A stretch of DNA of 64,000 bases. Source: Bog-756 sp963777665 (GTDB taxonomy: Bacteria > Actinomycetota > Acidimicrobiia > Acidimicrobiales > RAAP-2). A program made the position numbers and the translations under genes. Below the pieces are notes generated by a model. That model did no database searches. It saw nothing but the letters and a program-made list of their open reading frames with translations, and was not told the origin of the DNA. Within the stretch, counting starts at the first letter, position 1. The number at the start of each line of letters is the position of its first letter. The DNA lies in NCBI GenBank assembly GCA_963777665.1, contig CAVZRJ010000002.1, positions 26,865 through 90,864 of the forward strand. Direction: 5' to 3'. Shown piece after piece: positions 36,141-45,154 of the stretch.

Positions 36141-36806
36141 CTACTCCTTCTCGAGCTTCCGGATGGTGCCGTACCCTCCGGACATGGCTGCCATGATGAT
36201 GTTCTCGAAGTCCTTGTCGGTCAAGATCCGCGGGGTGCCGAGGGACGAGGCGCGCCAGTAGAGCTCCGCCAGCCATTCGAGGAGCTCGAGCCGTTCGATC
36301 GCCTCCTTCATGGTGCTGCCGTAAGCGACCGACCCGTGGTTCTGCATCATCGCCGCGTTGCGCCCCTTGAGCGCCTCGATGACGTTCTGGGCGAGCTCCT
36401 CGGAGCCGAAGGTCGCGTAGGGCGCGGTGCGGGGCGCGCCCCCGAGGCCGAGGCAGCTGTAGTGCAACGGCGGGAGCTCGTCATGGGAGCAGGAAAGTGC
36501 CGTTGAGGCCATTGCATGGGCATGGGTGATGGCGAGGGCATTGGTGGCCGCATAGATGCCGGTGTGCAGCGGGACCTCGGACGTCGGGGCGAGGTCCCCG
36601 TCCACCACGGTCCCGTCGAGCTCGATGACGGTGACCATCTCCGCGGTCACCGTCCCCAGGTCGGCGCCGGTGGGGGTGACCGCGACCAGGTCTCCGCTCC
36701 GGGCGGAGATGTTGCCGGCGGTGCCGATCACCAAGCCGGTCCCGGCCAGGTGGCGGCTGGCGACGGCGACGGCCTCGCGCTCGTCGGCCAAGAGCAGATC
36801 GCTCAT
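36141..36806 (-). CDS. Class II aldolase/adducin-family protein
   Basis: A 221-residue zinc aldolase-fold protein like L-fuculose-phosphate or ribulose-phosphate aldolases. It shows GTAGNISAR, the substrate Glu in SEVPLHTGIY, and zinc ligands in ITHAHAMAS and MMQNHGSVAYG. The phosphate-binding Ser/Asn in GNIS is conserved. The ATG at 36806 has GAGAGGA upstream. Located ahead of an aldo/keto reductase, it could cleave or form a hydroxy-ketone that the reductase handles. Confidence 0.87.
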   Translation of the reverse strand: MSDLLLADEREAVAVASRHLAGTGLVIGTAGNISARSGDLVAVTPTGADLGTVTAEMVTVIELDGTVVDGDLAPTSEVPLHTGIYAATNALAITHAHAMASTALSCSHDELPPLHYSCLGLGGAPRTAPYATFGSEELAQNVIEALKGRNAAMMQNHGSVAYGSTMKEAIERLELLEWLAELYWRASSLGTPRILTDKDFENIIMAAMSGGYGTIRKLEKE

Positions 36807-36949
36807 CGTCGTTGTCCTCTCCGAGTCTCGGCCCTCAGCCCGGGACGCTGGCATCGTTGTCGGTAGTGTCGCACCCTACAGGGTTGGGACCGGTTGGTTC
36901 GCTGGGGGACAGCCCGAGCGCGACGGCACGGAACAGGAGTGGAGGGAGC

Positions 36950-37744
36950 GTGGGACGAGTCGACGGCAAGGTGGCGATGGTGACCGGTGGTGCCGGGGGG
37001 ATCGGTGCGGCGACTGCGCGGGCACTGTCCCGGGAGGGCGCCTCGGTCGCGGTCGTCGACATCGACGGCGACGGTGCGGAACGGGGTGCCGAGGAGATCG
37101 TGGCGTCGGGTGGAGCCGCCATCGGGGTGCGTGCCGATCTTTCCGAGGAGGCCGAGGTGGTCGCCGCGGTGGGCGTCACGGTCGCGCGATTCGGGCGGAT
37201 GGACGTCCTCCACAACAATGCAGCGCTGACCGATTCCGACTTCCTGAACCGCGACACGCGGGTGACCGAGTTGTCGGTCGAGGTGTGGGAGCGGACACTC
37301 GCGGTCAACCTGCGCAGTCAGATGCTGACCTGCAAGCACGCGATCCCCGAGATGGTCCGCCACGGGGGAGGCTCCATCATCAACATGTCCTCGGGAGCCT
37401 CGCTCAGCGGCGACCGGACCCGCACCGCCTACGGGGTCTCCAAGGCGGGGGTGAACACGCTGACCATGTATGTGGCTGCCGGCCACGGGAAACAGGGGAT
37501 CCGGGTCAACACGATCGTTCCCGGCCTCATCGTCACCGATGCCGTGCGTGCCCACCTCAGCGACGAGATCGTGGATCGGCTGGGCCGAAAGACGCTCACG
37601 CCGGAGCTCGGGCAGCCGGACGACATCGCCAACCTGGTCGTCTTTCTGGCTTCGGAGGAGTCGCGCTACATCACCGGACAGATGATCGTCATCGATGGTG
37701 GCATGTCGGCCCACGTGGGCTCGCCAGGACCGGGCGACGACTGA
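36950..37744 (+). CDS. Short-chain dehydrogenase/reductase
   Basis: A 264-residue SDR. The cofactor motif is TGGAGGIG, and NNAA stands where NNAG is usual. The catalytic Ser is in NMSSGAS and YGVSK gives Tyr/Lys. IDGGMSAHVG ends the fold. The GTG start at 36950 has GGAGGG just upstream. It faces the class II aldolase across 143 bp and converges on another SDR. Substrate unknown; the NNAA variant is tolerated in the family. Confidence 0.86.
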   Translation: MGRVDGKVAMVTGGAGGIGAATARALSREGASVAVVDIDGDGAERGAEEIVASGGAAIGVRADLSEEAEVVAAVGVTVARFGRMDVLHNNAALTDSDFLNRDTRVTELSVEVWERTLAVNLRSQMLTCKHAIPEMVRHGGGSIINMSSGASLSGDRTRTAYGVSKAGVNTLTMYVAAGHGKQGIRVNTIVPGLIVTDAVRAHLSDEIVDRLGRKTLTPELGQPDDIANLVVFLASEESRYITGQMIVIDGGMSAHVGSPGPGDD

Positions 37745-37786
37745 GGCCGTGCCGGCTCCGCGGCAGCGGGCCCGGTCACCGGTCGA

Positions 37787-38593
37787 TCAGGACGGTCCGA
37801 GCACGTAGTCCCCGGTGTCCGGGCGGTGGTACCAGCCGCCCGCGGCCTGGGTGCCCCCGTCCACGTGGAGGGTCTGCCCCGTCACGTAGCTGGAGAGCGC
37901 ACCGGCGAGGAAGACCGCCGCCCCGGCCATCTCGTCGACGTCGCCCGGGCGGCCCATCGGAATCGTCAACCCGAAGGTCTGCTCGGAACCCGGGGGTGCC
38001 ACCGCCTTGAGGCCCTCGGTCATCGTGATGTCCGGGGCCAGGGCGTTGACCCGGATCCCGTAGGGTGCGAGCTCGAGCGCCGCGGTCTTCGTGAAATTGA
38101 TGACCCCGGCCTTGGCGGCCGCGTAGGCGGCGTACCCGGGGGCAGCGCGGACCCCTTCGATCGAGGTCACGTTCATGATGCTGCCGCCTGTTCCCTCTGC
38201 GACCATGACCCGGGCCACCCGCTGGGTGCAGAGGATGACGTGCTTGAGGTTTGCCCGGTAGAGCGCATCCCAGCCGTTCTCCGACGTCTCGAGCAGGGGG
38301 GAGGAGAAGACCCCGCCGGCGTTGTTGACGAGGATGCTCACACTTCCGAGCTCGGCGAGGGTCCGGGTGAGTGCGGCGTCCACCTGCACCGGCTCGCGCA
38401 CATCGGTGGTGATGCCGAGCGCTCCGATCTCCTCGGCGGCGGCGGCCGTACTCTCCGGATCGCGCTCCCAGATGGCCACCGAGGCACCGAAGGCGGCCAG
38501 ACCACGCGCGACGCCCCTGCCGATGCCCGACCCGCCGCCGGTCACGACGGCGACCCGGTCGGTGAGCAGGATCTGGGAGGGGTCGATGGACAC
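37787..38593 (-). CDS. Short-chain dehydrogenase/reductase
   Basis: A 268-residue SDR with TGGGSGIG, NNAGG, NVTSIEG (catalytic Ser) and YAAAK (Tyr/Lys). The C-terminus carries an extra tail (AGGWYHRPDTGDYVLGPS). GTG 38593 (MSIDPSQIL) is the likely start. It is divergent from the CMD-family gene across 72 bases. A role in an alicyclic or aromatic degradation step is possible, judging from the neighbouring CMD and FAH genes; this is inference. Confidence 0.86.
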   Translation of the reverse strand: MSIDPSQILLTDRVAVVTGGGSGIGRGVARGLAAFGASVAIWERDPESTAAAAEEIGALGITTDVREPVQVDAALTRTLAELGSVSILVNNAGGVFSSPLLETSENGWDALYRANLKHVILCTQRVARVMVAEGTGGSIMNVTSIEGVRAAPGYAAYAAAKAGVINFTKTAALELAPYGIRVNALAPDITMTEGLKAVAPPGSEQTFGLTIPMGRPGDVDEMAGAAVFLAGALSSYVTGQTLHVDGGTQAAGGWYHRPDTGDYVLGPS

Positions 38594-38665
38594 GAGGGCA
38601 TCACTCTAATAAGTTCGCAGGGCAGAGGGTGAATCGTCCGAGAACCAACCAGGGGATGGAGATCG

Positions 38666-39253
38666 ATGCCGAGGATAGAGCCGATCCCACTGGACGAACT
38701 TGCAGCCGAGCCGCGGCGGATCATCGAGGAGGGCGTGGCGGACGGCACCTATGCCACGCCCATACCGCTGCAGATCTTCGCCTACCGCACGGCCCAGATC
38801 CTGATGACCGACGGGGCACGGCGCACCTGGGGCACCAAGAGCCTCCTCGGCGGGCGGATCCTCGAGCTCATCCGGATCCGGAGCGCTCAGCTGGGCGAGT
38901 GCCAGCCGTGCATGCAGTCGCGGAAGCACGACTCGATCACCGATGACGACGTGGCCTGTCTGGTGTCGCCGGGGAACTCGGGGCTGACCGAGCAGGAGCG
39001 CCTGGCCGTGGAGTTCCTCGATCTGCTCTCGGCCGACCACCACACGATCGACGACGAGGTCTACCGCCAGCTCGGCAAGGTCTTCACTGCCGCGCAGATC
39101 ATCGAGCTGGGGTTCACCTGCGCCAACTCGATGGGCCTGCACCGGTTCATCCATACGCTCGATGTCTTCGGGAGCGCTGCGCCGGTCATCGCCTACGACG
39201 CCGGTCAGGTCGACAGCGCCCTGGCCGACGTCGCGGGACATGCACCGGCGTGA
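38666..39253 (+). CDS. Carboxymuconolactone decarboxylase-family (AhpD-like) protein
   Basis: A 195-residue helical protein with the AhpD-type active site GECQPCMQSRKHD, matching ExxCxxCxxxH. A second conserved patch lies at GLHRFIHTLDVF. Members are peroxidase-linked thiol reductases or true decarboxylases. The ATG at 38666 is preceded by AGGGGATGG. The stop overlaps the next start (GTGA), coupling it to the epimerase-type gene. Confidence 0.87.
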   Translation: MPRIEPIPLDELAAEPRRIIEEGVADGTYATPIPLQIFAYRTAQILMTDGARRTWGTKSLLGGRILELIRIRSAQLGECQPCMQSRKHDSITDDDVACLVSPGNSGLTEQERLAVEFLDLLSADHHTIDDEVYRQLGKVFTAAQIIELGFTCANSMGLHRFIHTLDVFGSAAPVIAYDAGQVDSALADVAGHAPA

Positions 39254-40242
39254 GCGAGACGGTCTTCGTCACCGGCGCCACCGGGCTCGCGGGCGCCAAC
39301 GCCTGCAGGCTGCTCCTCGAGCGGGGGGACCGCGTGCGGGCGCTCGCCCGGGCCGGCGCCGACTCCGCTCCGCTCGCCGCCCTGGGGGCCGAGGTCGTGG
39401 TCGGCGACATCACCGACGCCGACGCGGTCCGCAAGGGTGCAGAGGGGAGCGACTCCGCCATCCACTGCGCCGCGCTCCTGGGTGGTGCCAGCCAGCACCT
39501 GCCGGACTTCGAAGCAGTGAACGTGGATGGCACCAGGCACGTCCTGGACACGGCCGAGGCCCTCGGCCTGCGCCGGGTGGTCGCGGTCAGCACCGGCACC
39601 TTCTTCGACACGTCGGGGGGTCTCGAGCGCGAGGACGCCCCCGTCTCGAAGGAGCCCAGCTCCGATCCCTACACTCTCACCAAGATGGCAGCGTTCGAGG
39701 ACGCGATGGCCCGTGCCGCGGCCGGCCAGGACGTGGTCACCGCCCACCCGGGCGCCATCTTCGGCCCTTCTCCCGTCGCGAGCAACGCGCTCGGCATCAC
39801 CAGCTTCAACCGGGTGCTCCTCTCGGCGCTGCGGGGACGCATCACCCAGTACATCCGGTTCCCGGTGAGCTGGGTCTACGCGGAGGACGTCGCCCGGGGC
39901 TGCCTGCTCGCGCTCGACCGCGGCGTCTCGGGCGAGCGGTACATGCTCGACGGTCGTCCGGAGGAGACGCTGAGCGTCGCCGAGGCGTGCAACCGGATCT
40001 GCGAGCTGGCCGGGCTCGACCATCGGGTCGTCGACGTGCCCCCCTCGGACGACCCGGAGCTGGTCCGGGTGTTCGGGCCGACCCTGGTGGCGATCGCCGC
40101 CAAGGCCGCCAGCACCCAGACCAACCGGCGCGATCTGCGCGACTCGAAGACGTACAAGCGGTTGGGCTACGACCCGATCAGTCTCGACGAAGGCTTCGGG
40201 GTCACGACCGGATGGCTGCGGGAGCTCGGTAAGGTCAGCTGA
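39250..40242 (+). CDS. NAD-dependent epimerase/dehydratase (extended SDR)
   Basis: A 330-residue extended SDR. TGATGLAGANA binds the cofactor, VSTGTFFDT carries the Ser/Thr and DPYTLTK gives the Tyr-x3-Lys pair. VYAEDVARGCLLAL and the C-terminal RRDLRDSKTYKRLGYDP stretch resemble dihydroflavonol-4-reductase or 3-beta-hydroxysteroid dehydrogenase-like enzymes. GTG 39250 overlaps the CMD stop as GTGA. It ends 8 bases inside the convergent FAH gene. Confidence 0.87.
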   Translation: MSETVFVTGATGLAGANACRLLLERGDRVRALARAGADSAPLAALGAEVVVGDITDADAVRKGAEGSDSAIHCAALLGGASQHLPDFEAVNVDGTRHVLDTAEALGLRRVVAVSTGTFFDTSGGLEREDAPVSKEPSSDPYTLTKMAAFEDAMARAAAGQDVVTAHPGAIFGPSPVASNALGITSFNRVLLSALRGRITQYIRFPVSWVYAEDVARGCLLALDRGVSGERYMLDGRPEETLSVAEACNRICELAGLDHRVVDVPPSDDPELVRVFGPTLVAIAAKAASTQTNRRDLRDSKTYKRLGYDPISLDEGFGVTTGWLRELGKVS

Positions 40243-41134
40243 GGCGGGCGACCGTCCCGTCGCCCTCGGGAACCGGGCGGACGGCGAGGGGGCCTCGGCC
40301 CTCGATGCAGGCGTTGCGGAGCTCGCCGATGCCCTCGGCGCCGGACACGATGACCTCCCCGGTGCGGAGGAACCGCCCCCGCGCCTTGCCGACACCGGAC
40401 GGTGTCCCGGTGAAGATCAGGTCCCCGGGGTAGAGCCGGCAGATCGACGACAGGTACGCGACCAGTCTCGGGATCGGGAAGATGAGCAGGCTGCTCCGCG
40501 CCTCCTGCATCCGCTCGCCGGCCACGTCGCACCAGAGCGCGACATCGTCCGGATCGGTGAACGTATCCAGCGAGACGAGCGCAGGACCGATCGGCCCGTA
40601 CCCGCTGAAGCTCTTGCCCAGGGAGAACTGGGCCGGCACACCGGTCATCTGGACCTCGCGGTCGGAGATGTCCTGGCCCAGGGTCAGACCGGCCACCGAG
40701 CCCCAGGCATCGCCCGGTGCGACCGAGGTGCACTCGGCCCCGATGACGGCCACGATCTCGACCTCCCAGTCGACGCTGGCGCCGGAGAGCGGCACCGTAG
40801 CGGTCGGGCCGGTGATACAGCTCGGGAACTTGGTGAAGGTGAGCGGGGCCGGCGGCAGAGCCATGCCGGTCTCGCCGGCATGGTCGCGGTAGTTGAGCCC
40901 GATCCCGAACACCTGGCGGGGAGCGGGCACCGGTGGACCGAGGCGGGCGTCGGACACGGCGCCACCGGCCGACGCGTCCGAGCACCGCTCGGTGAGGCGA
41001 TGGAGCTCCGGCCACCGGGTGATCGCGGCCATCGGATCAGCCAGGCCCTCGTCGCCGGCGACTGCCGCGAGGTCGTGCCACCTGCCCTCGTGCTCGAGAG
41101 CGGCCCGGCCGTCCACGTTCAAGAGTCGGAACAT
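40235..41134 (-). CDS. Fumarylacetoacetate hydrolase-family protein
   Basis: A 299-residue protein. The FAH domain spans about 75-295. GLNYRDHAGE begins the core, DWEVEIVAVIG gives the metal-binding Glu pair, and QDISDRE supplies the Asp. KSFSGYGPIGP and GDLIFTGTPSGVG complete the family pattern. Enzymes of this type hydrolyse C-C bonds of acylpyruvates or act as isomerases/decarboxylases in aromatic breakdown. It is convergent with the epimerase gene (8-bp overlap) and divergent from the acyl-CoA dehydrogenase. Confidence 0.9.
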   Translation of the reverse strand: MFRLLNVDGRAALEHEGRWHDLAAVAGDEGLADPMAAITRWPELHRLTERCSDASAGGAVSDARLGPPVPAPRQVFGIGLNYRDHAGETGMALPPAPLTFTKFPSCITGPTATVPLSGASVDWEVEIVAVIGAECTSVAPGDAWGSVAGLTLGQDISDREVQMTGVPAQFSLGKSFSGYGPIGPALVSLDTFTDPDDVALWCDVAGERMQEARSSLLIFPIPRLVAYLSSICRLYPGDLIFTGTPSGVGKARGRFLRTGEVIVSGAEGIGELRNACIEGRGPLAVRPVPEGDGTVARLS

Positions 41135-41229
41135 CCGGGACCCCTTCGTCTGTCGTCCAAGGGAGGCTACCCTCGGGCCTTGCGCACGTCCGCCGGCGGA
41201 TGGCCGGTCCGTCCGATGGAGGAGACCGA

Positions 41230-42439
41230 ATGAGCTTCGAGCCGAGCCCGCGGGGTGCCGATCTCCGTCAGCGTCTGTCCGAGTTCCTGGAGACCTCGGT
41301 CGTCCCGGCCGAGGTCGTCTACGAGGAACAGATGCGGGGATCGGGTGATCCCCACCACCACCCCGCGGTCATCGAGGAGCTCAAGAGAGCGGCACGCGAG
41401 CGCGGGCTCTGGAACCTGTTCATGCCCCATGCCACCCCCTGGACCCCCGATCCGGTCCCCAACCTCGACTACGCCTACCTGGCCGAGCTGTCGGGACGGA
41501 GCCACCTCGCGCCCGAGGCGATGAACGGCTCGGCTCCGGACACCGGCAACATGGAGGTGCTCGCCCTCTTCGGCTCGGACCGGCAGCGTGAGGAGTGGCT
41601 GGTGCCGCTGCTCGAGGGCGAGATCCGTTCCGCATTCGCCATGACGGAGCCCGACGTCGCCTCCTCGGACGCCACCAACATCCGGCTGTCCATCCGCAGA
41701 GACGGGGACGGGTACGTCCTCAACGGCCGGAAATGGTGGATCTCCGGTGCGGCTTCGGAACGGTGCCGGGTGTTCATCGTGATGGGCAAGTCCGACCCCG
41801 ATGCTGACCGCCACCGACAGCAGTCGATGATCCTCGTGCCGCGGGACACGCCCGGTCTGACCATCGTGCGGAACCTCCCGGTGTTCGGCTACACCGACCG
41901 GGAGGGACACTGCGAGCTGAGCTTCGAGGACGTGCGGGTACCGGCCGACAACCTGATCGGCGAGGAGGGGTCGGGATTCGCCATCGCCCAGGCCCGTCTC
42001 GGCCCGGGGCGCATCCACCACTGCATGCGATGCATCGGCATGGCCGAGCAGGCCCTCGAGCTCATGTGCCGCCGGGTCATCGGCCGGGTCGCCTTCGGCC
42101 GGCCACTCGCCGATCAGGGGGTGATCCGCGAGTGGATCGCCGACTCCCGGATCGAGATCGAGCAGGCCCGCCTGCTCACCCTCAAGGCCGCCTGGCTGAT
42201 GGACACCGTGGGCCACAAGGGTGCTGCAACCGAGATCTCCGCCATCAAGGTGGTCGCGCCCAACATGGCGCTGCGGGTCGTCGACCGGGCGATCCAGGCG
42301 CACGGGGGTGGTGGAGTGTCCGACGACTTCCCGCTCGCCCGCATGTACGCGGGCCTGCGCACGCTCCGGTTCGCGGACGGACCCGACGAGGTCCACCGGC
42401 GGCAACTCGCGCGGGCGCGAGCTCGGCAGGTACGCCTGA
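41230..42439 (+). pseudogene. Acyl-CoA dehydrogenase (C-terminal frameshift near 42418)
   Basis: A flavin acyl-CoA dehydrogenase of about 402 residues. FAMTEPDVASSDATN and VLNGRKWWISGA give the FAD/substrate sites, and LGPGRIHHCMRCIGMAEQALE plus QAHGGGGVSDDFPLAR the C-terminal helix domain. The main frame runs on without a stop to 42837, but text after HRRQLARA is not family-like. One extra base near 42418 would give ELGRYA followed by TGA at 42437, the standard C-terminus, directly abutting the next ATG at 42440. ATG 41230 has GGAGGAGA upstream. The defect would remove only the last few residues. Confidence 0.85.
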
Positions 42440-43753
42440 ATGGGCAGTCCGGTCAGGATCCGCGAGACCCGGTCCGAGGCCCGCCCCGACGGGACCGCGG
42501 GTGGTGCGGCCGACCGCCGGACCACCTTCCACCTCCTCGCCAAGCCGACCGGGCCCATCTGCAACCTCGACTGCGAGTACTGCTTCTACCTCTCGAAGGA
42601 AGCCCTCTATCCCGGCGACCGGTTCCGGATGGGAGACGACCTGTTCGAGACCTTCCTCCGCCAGTACATCGGGTCCCAACCCGACGGCGAGGTCACCATC
42701 GCCTGGCAGGGGGGCGAGCCGACCCTCGTCGGCGTCGAATTCTTCCGGCGGGCGGTCGAGCTCGCGGAGCGGCTCCGCCGGCCGGGCCAACAGCTCCAGC
42801 ACACCATCCAGACCAACGGCACCCTCCTCACCGATGAGTGGTGTGAGCTCTTGGCCGCGCACCGCTTCCTGGTGGGCGTCAGCATCGACGGGCCGCCCCG
42901 GCTCCACGATCGCTACCGGGTGGACAAGCGGGGTGCCCCGACCTCGGAGCGGGTGCTCACGGGTCTGAGGCTCATGCAGCGTCACGGGGTCGACGTCAAC
43001 GTCCTGTGCACCGTGCATGCGGCCAACCAGGGGCACCCACTCGAGGTCTACCGCTACTTCCGCGACGAGCTCGGGTGCGCCTTCATCCAGTTCATCCCCA
43101 TCGTCGAGCGGGTCAACGAGACCGGGTTCCAGGAGGGGGACACCGTCACCGACCGCTCGGTCGATCCGGTGGCCTGGGGCTCCTTCCTCGAGGTCGTCTT
43201 CGACGAGTGGGTCCGACGCGACGTCGGAACCGTCTTCGTCCAGCTGTTCGACGCGGCCCTCGCATCGTGGTGCGAGTTGCCCTCCACGCTGTGCATCTTC
43301 CGGGAGACCTGTGGCGACGCCCTGGCCCTCGAGCACAACGGCGACCTCTACTCATGCGACCACTTCGTCGAGCCTGCCCACCTCCTCGGCAACATCGCGA
43401 CCACCTCGATGGTCGAGCTGGTGACCTCACCCAAGCAGCGCTCATTCGGGCAGGCAAAGGCCGACACCCTGCCCGCGTACTGTCGCGCGTGCGACGTCCG
43501 CTTCGCCTGCAACGGCGAGTGCCCGAAGAACCGCTTCACCCTCACCCCCGACGGCGAGCCGGGCCTCAACTACCTCTGTGCCGGCTACAAGTCCTTCTTC
43601 ACCCACATCGACGGACCGATGAAGCTGATGGCAGAGCTCCTGCGCAGCGGACGGTACGCCGACGAGATCCGGGGGATCTTCGCCGGGACCGGCCGCAACG
43701 ATCCGTGCCCGTGCGGAAGTGAAAGGAAGGCGAAGGTCTGCCACGGGGCGTGA
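42440..43753 (+). CDS. Anaerobic sulfatase maturase-type radical SAM protein with SEC-C tail
   Basis: A 437-residue radical SAM/SPASM enzyme of the AnSME type. The [4Fe-4S] motif CNLDCEYCFY is near residue 40. GEPTLVGVEFF and the TNGTLL strand follow. The C-terminal SPASM clusters use CRACDVRFACNGECPKNRF. The last 18 residues (NDPCPCGSERKAKVCHG) form a SEC-C zinc motif. AnSMEs convert Cys or Ser of sulfatases to formylglycine; no sulfatase gene is in the window. It starts immediately after the acyl-CoA dehydrogenase stop. ATG 42440 is the natural start. Confidence 0.9.
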   Translation: MGSPVRIRETRSEARPDGTAGGAADRRTTFHLLAKPTGPICNLDCEYCFYLSKEALYPGDRFRMGDDLFETFLRQYIGSQPDGEVTIAWQGGEPTLVGVEFFRRAVELAERLRRPGQQLQHTIQTNGTLLTDEWCELLAAHRFLVGVSIDGPPRLHDRYRVDKRGAPTSERVLTGLRLMQRHGVDVNVLCTVHAANQGHPLEVYRYFRDELGCAFIQFIPIVERVNETGFQEGDTVTDRSVDPVAWGSFLEVVFDEWVRRDVGTVFVQLFDAALASWCELPSTLCIFRETCGDALALEHNGDLYSCDHFVEPAHLLGNIATTSMVELVTSPKQRSFGQAKADTLPAYCRACDVRFACNGECPKNRFTLTPDGEPGLNYLCAGYKSFFTHIDGPMKLMAELLRSGRYADEIRGIFAGTGRNDPCPCGSERKAKVCHGA

Positions 43754-43772
43754 CCCCGCCGGCCGTGACGAC

Positions 43773-44339
43773 CTACTCCGGCTCCCCGGACGCCCGGTCT
43801 GTGTCCGGCTGCTCCCGGAGTCGCACTCCGCTGGTCGCCGCACCCAGGATCAGACGGACGACCACGGCCACCACCGCCAGGTCGGCGAGCATCTGCACGG
43901 TCGTGACGAGCCGGGCCCCGTCGGTGTGCGGCGTGATGTCGCCGAACCCCACCGTCGAGAAGACGGACACGGTGAAGTAGAGCGCCGAGGTCCGGCCGAG
44001 CTGGTGCCCGAACGCGGAGGGGCTGTAACGCGACATGGTCAGGTAGATCCAGGCAAAGACGACGATGAAGAGCGGGATGATCGTGGCCATGGCCACGCCC
44101 GCCCGGAGCATCGGGTTGCTGCTCTTGGTGATCGACCGGATCTCGTACGAAAGTGCCGCCACGAACAGGGCCATGCCGACCCCGAGACGGAGCACCACCG
44201 ACTGGTGGGCGCGGTGCTCGAGGGGGAGCAGGTAGTAGGCGGCGAGGATGACCGAGGTGGTGACTGCGGCTTGGAGGACTGCGGCGATGAGGTGTCTGCG
44301 CTGGACATCGCCGAGGCCAGCGATCTGGGACGTCGCCAC
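43773..44339 (-). CDS. Potassium channel-family protein (two-pore-helix type)
   Basis: A 188-residue membrane protein. About five hydrophobic segments are seen. The selectivity filter STVGFGDITP sits before the last helix (about 118-170). This matches ion_trans_2/KcsA-like channels with a TVGFG filter. The longer N-terminus (two or three extra helices) suggests a 6-TM-like variant without voltage sensor. The start is GTG 44339. It is convergent with the radical SAM gene. Confidence 0.86.
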   Translation of the reverse strand: MATSQIAGLGDVQRRHLIAAVLQAAVTTSVILAAYYLLPLEHRAHQSVVLRLGVGMALFVAALSYEIRSITKSSNPMLRAGVAMATIIPLFIVVFAWIYLTMSRYSPSAFGHQLGRTSALYFTVSVFSTVGFGDITPHTDGARLVTTVQMLADLAVVAVVVRLILGAATSGVRLREQPDTDRASGEPE

Positions 44340-44446
44340 GGGCCCAGCCTGTCAGCTGGCGGCCTCCACGGGACGGACCCCGCAGCCCGGCTCGCAGGGC
44401 CGCGGGGTCCACGGGCGGGGCTCCGACAGCCCGGCCGGCGGAGGGG

Positions 44447-45016
44447 TCACGACGAGGTGGCCGGTCCCTGCTGTCGGATGGTCTCGACGGACTCCATGGC
44501 TGCCCGCAGATCGTTGAGCCACTCCTCGGTGTGGGTGCCGACGAGCTTCACGCACCAGGCCAGCGCATCGGACCGGCTGCGGGCGACTCCGCTGTCGACC
44601 AGGGTGTCGAGCACCAGGCGCTCTGGTTGGCGCAGCCGGGTCATGACCGGGACCGAGATCGAGGTGAACACCTGGCGGGTGGTCCCGACCTCGACGCCCC
44701 ACGCGACGTTCCGACCGAAACGGTGCTCGGCCTCGCGGGCGACGGCCATCCGCTCGTCGCGGGTCTCCTCCCGGAACCGGCTCGCCCGGCCTGACTCGGC
44801 CGCGGCACGTCCGGCCTCATCTCCCTCGGGCACCTCTGGGGCCGCGATCCTCCCGACGATGAGGATCTCGTCCCGGTCGACGGTCACCTCGGGCGCCCCG
44901 GTGAACCAGGTGTCGGGCAGCCGTCCCGCCAGCCATCCGGTCAGATCCTCGACTGAGAGCGGCCCGGCCTCGCCGGAACCCGCCCGCCTTCCACCACCTC
45001 GTGCCATGTGCACCAT
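44447..45016 (-). CDS. Unknown actinobacterial protein with RHH-like C-terminal region
   Basis: A 189-residue soluble protein. I do not recognise a named family for the N-terminal 120 residues (VEDLTGWLAGRLPDTWFTGAPEVTVDRDEILIVG). The C-terminal 60 residues (LVLDTLVDSGVARSRSDALAWCVKLV) look like a ribbon-helix-helix or similar DNA-binding segment. The ATG at 45016 has AAGGAGC upstream. A tandem repeat motif lies in the divergent gap to glycerate kinase, consistent with autoregulation. This is inference. Confidence 0.6.
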   Translation of the reverse strand: MVHMARGGGRRAGSGEAGPLSVEDLTGWLAGRLPDTWFTGAPEVTVDRDEILIVGRIAAPEVPEGDEAGRAAAESGRASRFREETRDERMAVAREAEHRFGRNVAWGVEVGTTRQVFTSISVPVMTRLRQPERLVLDTLVDSGVARSRSDALAWCVKLVGTHTEEWLNDLRAAMESVETIRQQGPATSS

Positions 45017-45074
45017 CTCCTGCTCCTTCAGCTCGTGTGCCGGGCGGGAGAGGCCCGACCGGTCGTGCAGCGAT

Positions 45075-45098
45075 ATTACTTTATTACTTCATTACAAT
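45075..45098. promoter_or_regulatory. Three 8-bp tandem repeats (ATTACTTT, ATTACTTC, ATTACAAT) in divergent promoter
   Basis: These sit in an AT-rich island inside GC-rich DNA, 59 bp upstream of the 45016 gene and 57 bp upstream of glycerate kinase. The last unit contains TACAAT (45093-45098), a good minus-10 box for the rightward gene. An iterated 8-bp motif is the right size for an RHH or similar regulator to bind in tandem. Confidence 0.6.
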
Positions 45099-45154
45099 GC
45101 AATAGAGCCCCCTCTGCCGGGGTCGGTCGCCCCGTCGGTAGGGTCGGGGCCCTG

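Noticed and set aside
41200..42837. Acyl-CoA dehydrogenase frame read on to 42837
   Set aside because: Text after LARA is not family-like, and a standard end (ELGRYA, stop 42437) sits one base off, next to the start of the following gene.
45075..45098. Short tandem repeat as a CRISPR-like array
   Set aside because: Units are 8 bp without spacers, so this is an operator-type repeat; no cas genes are present.
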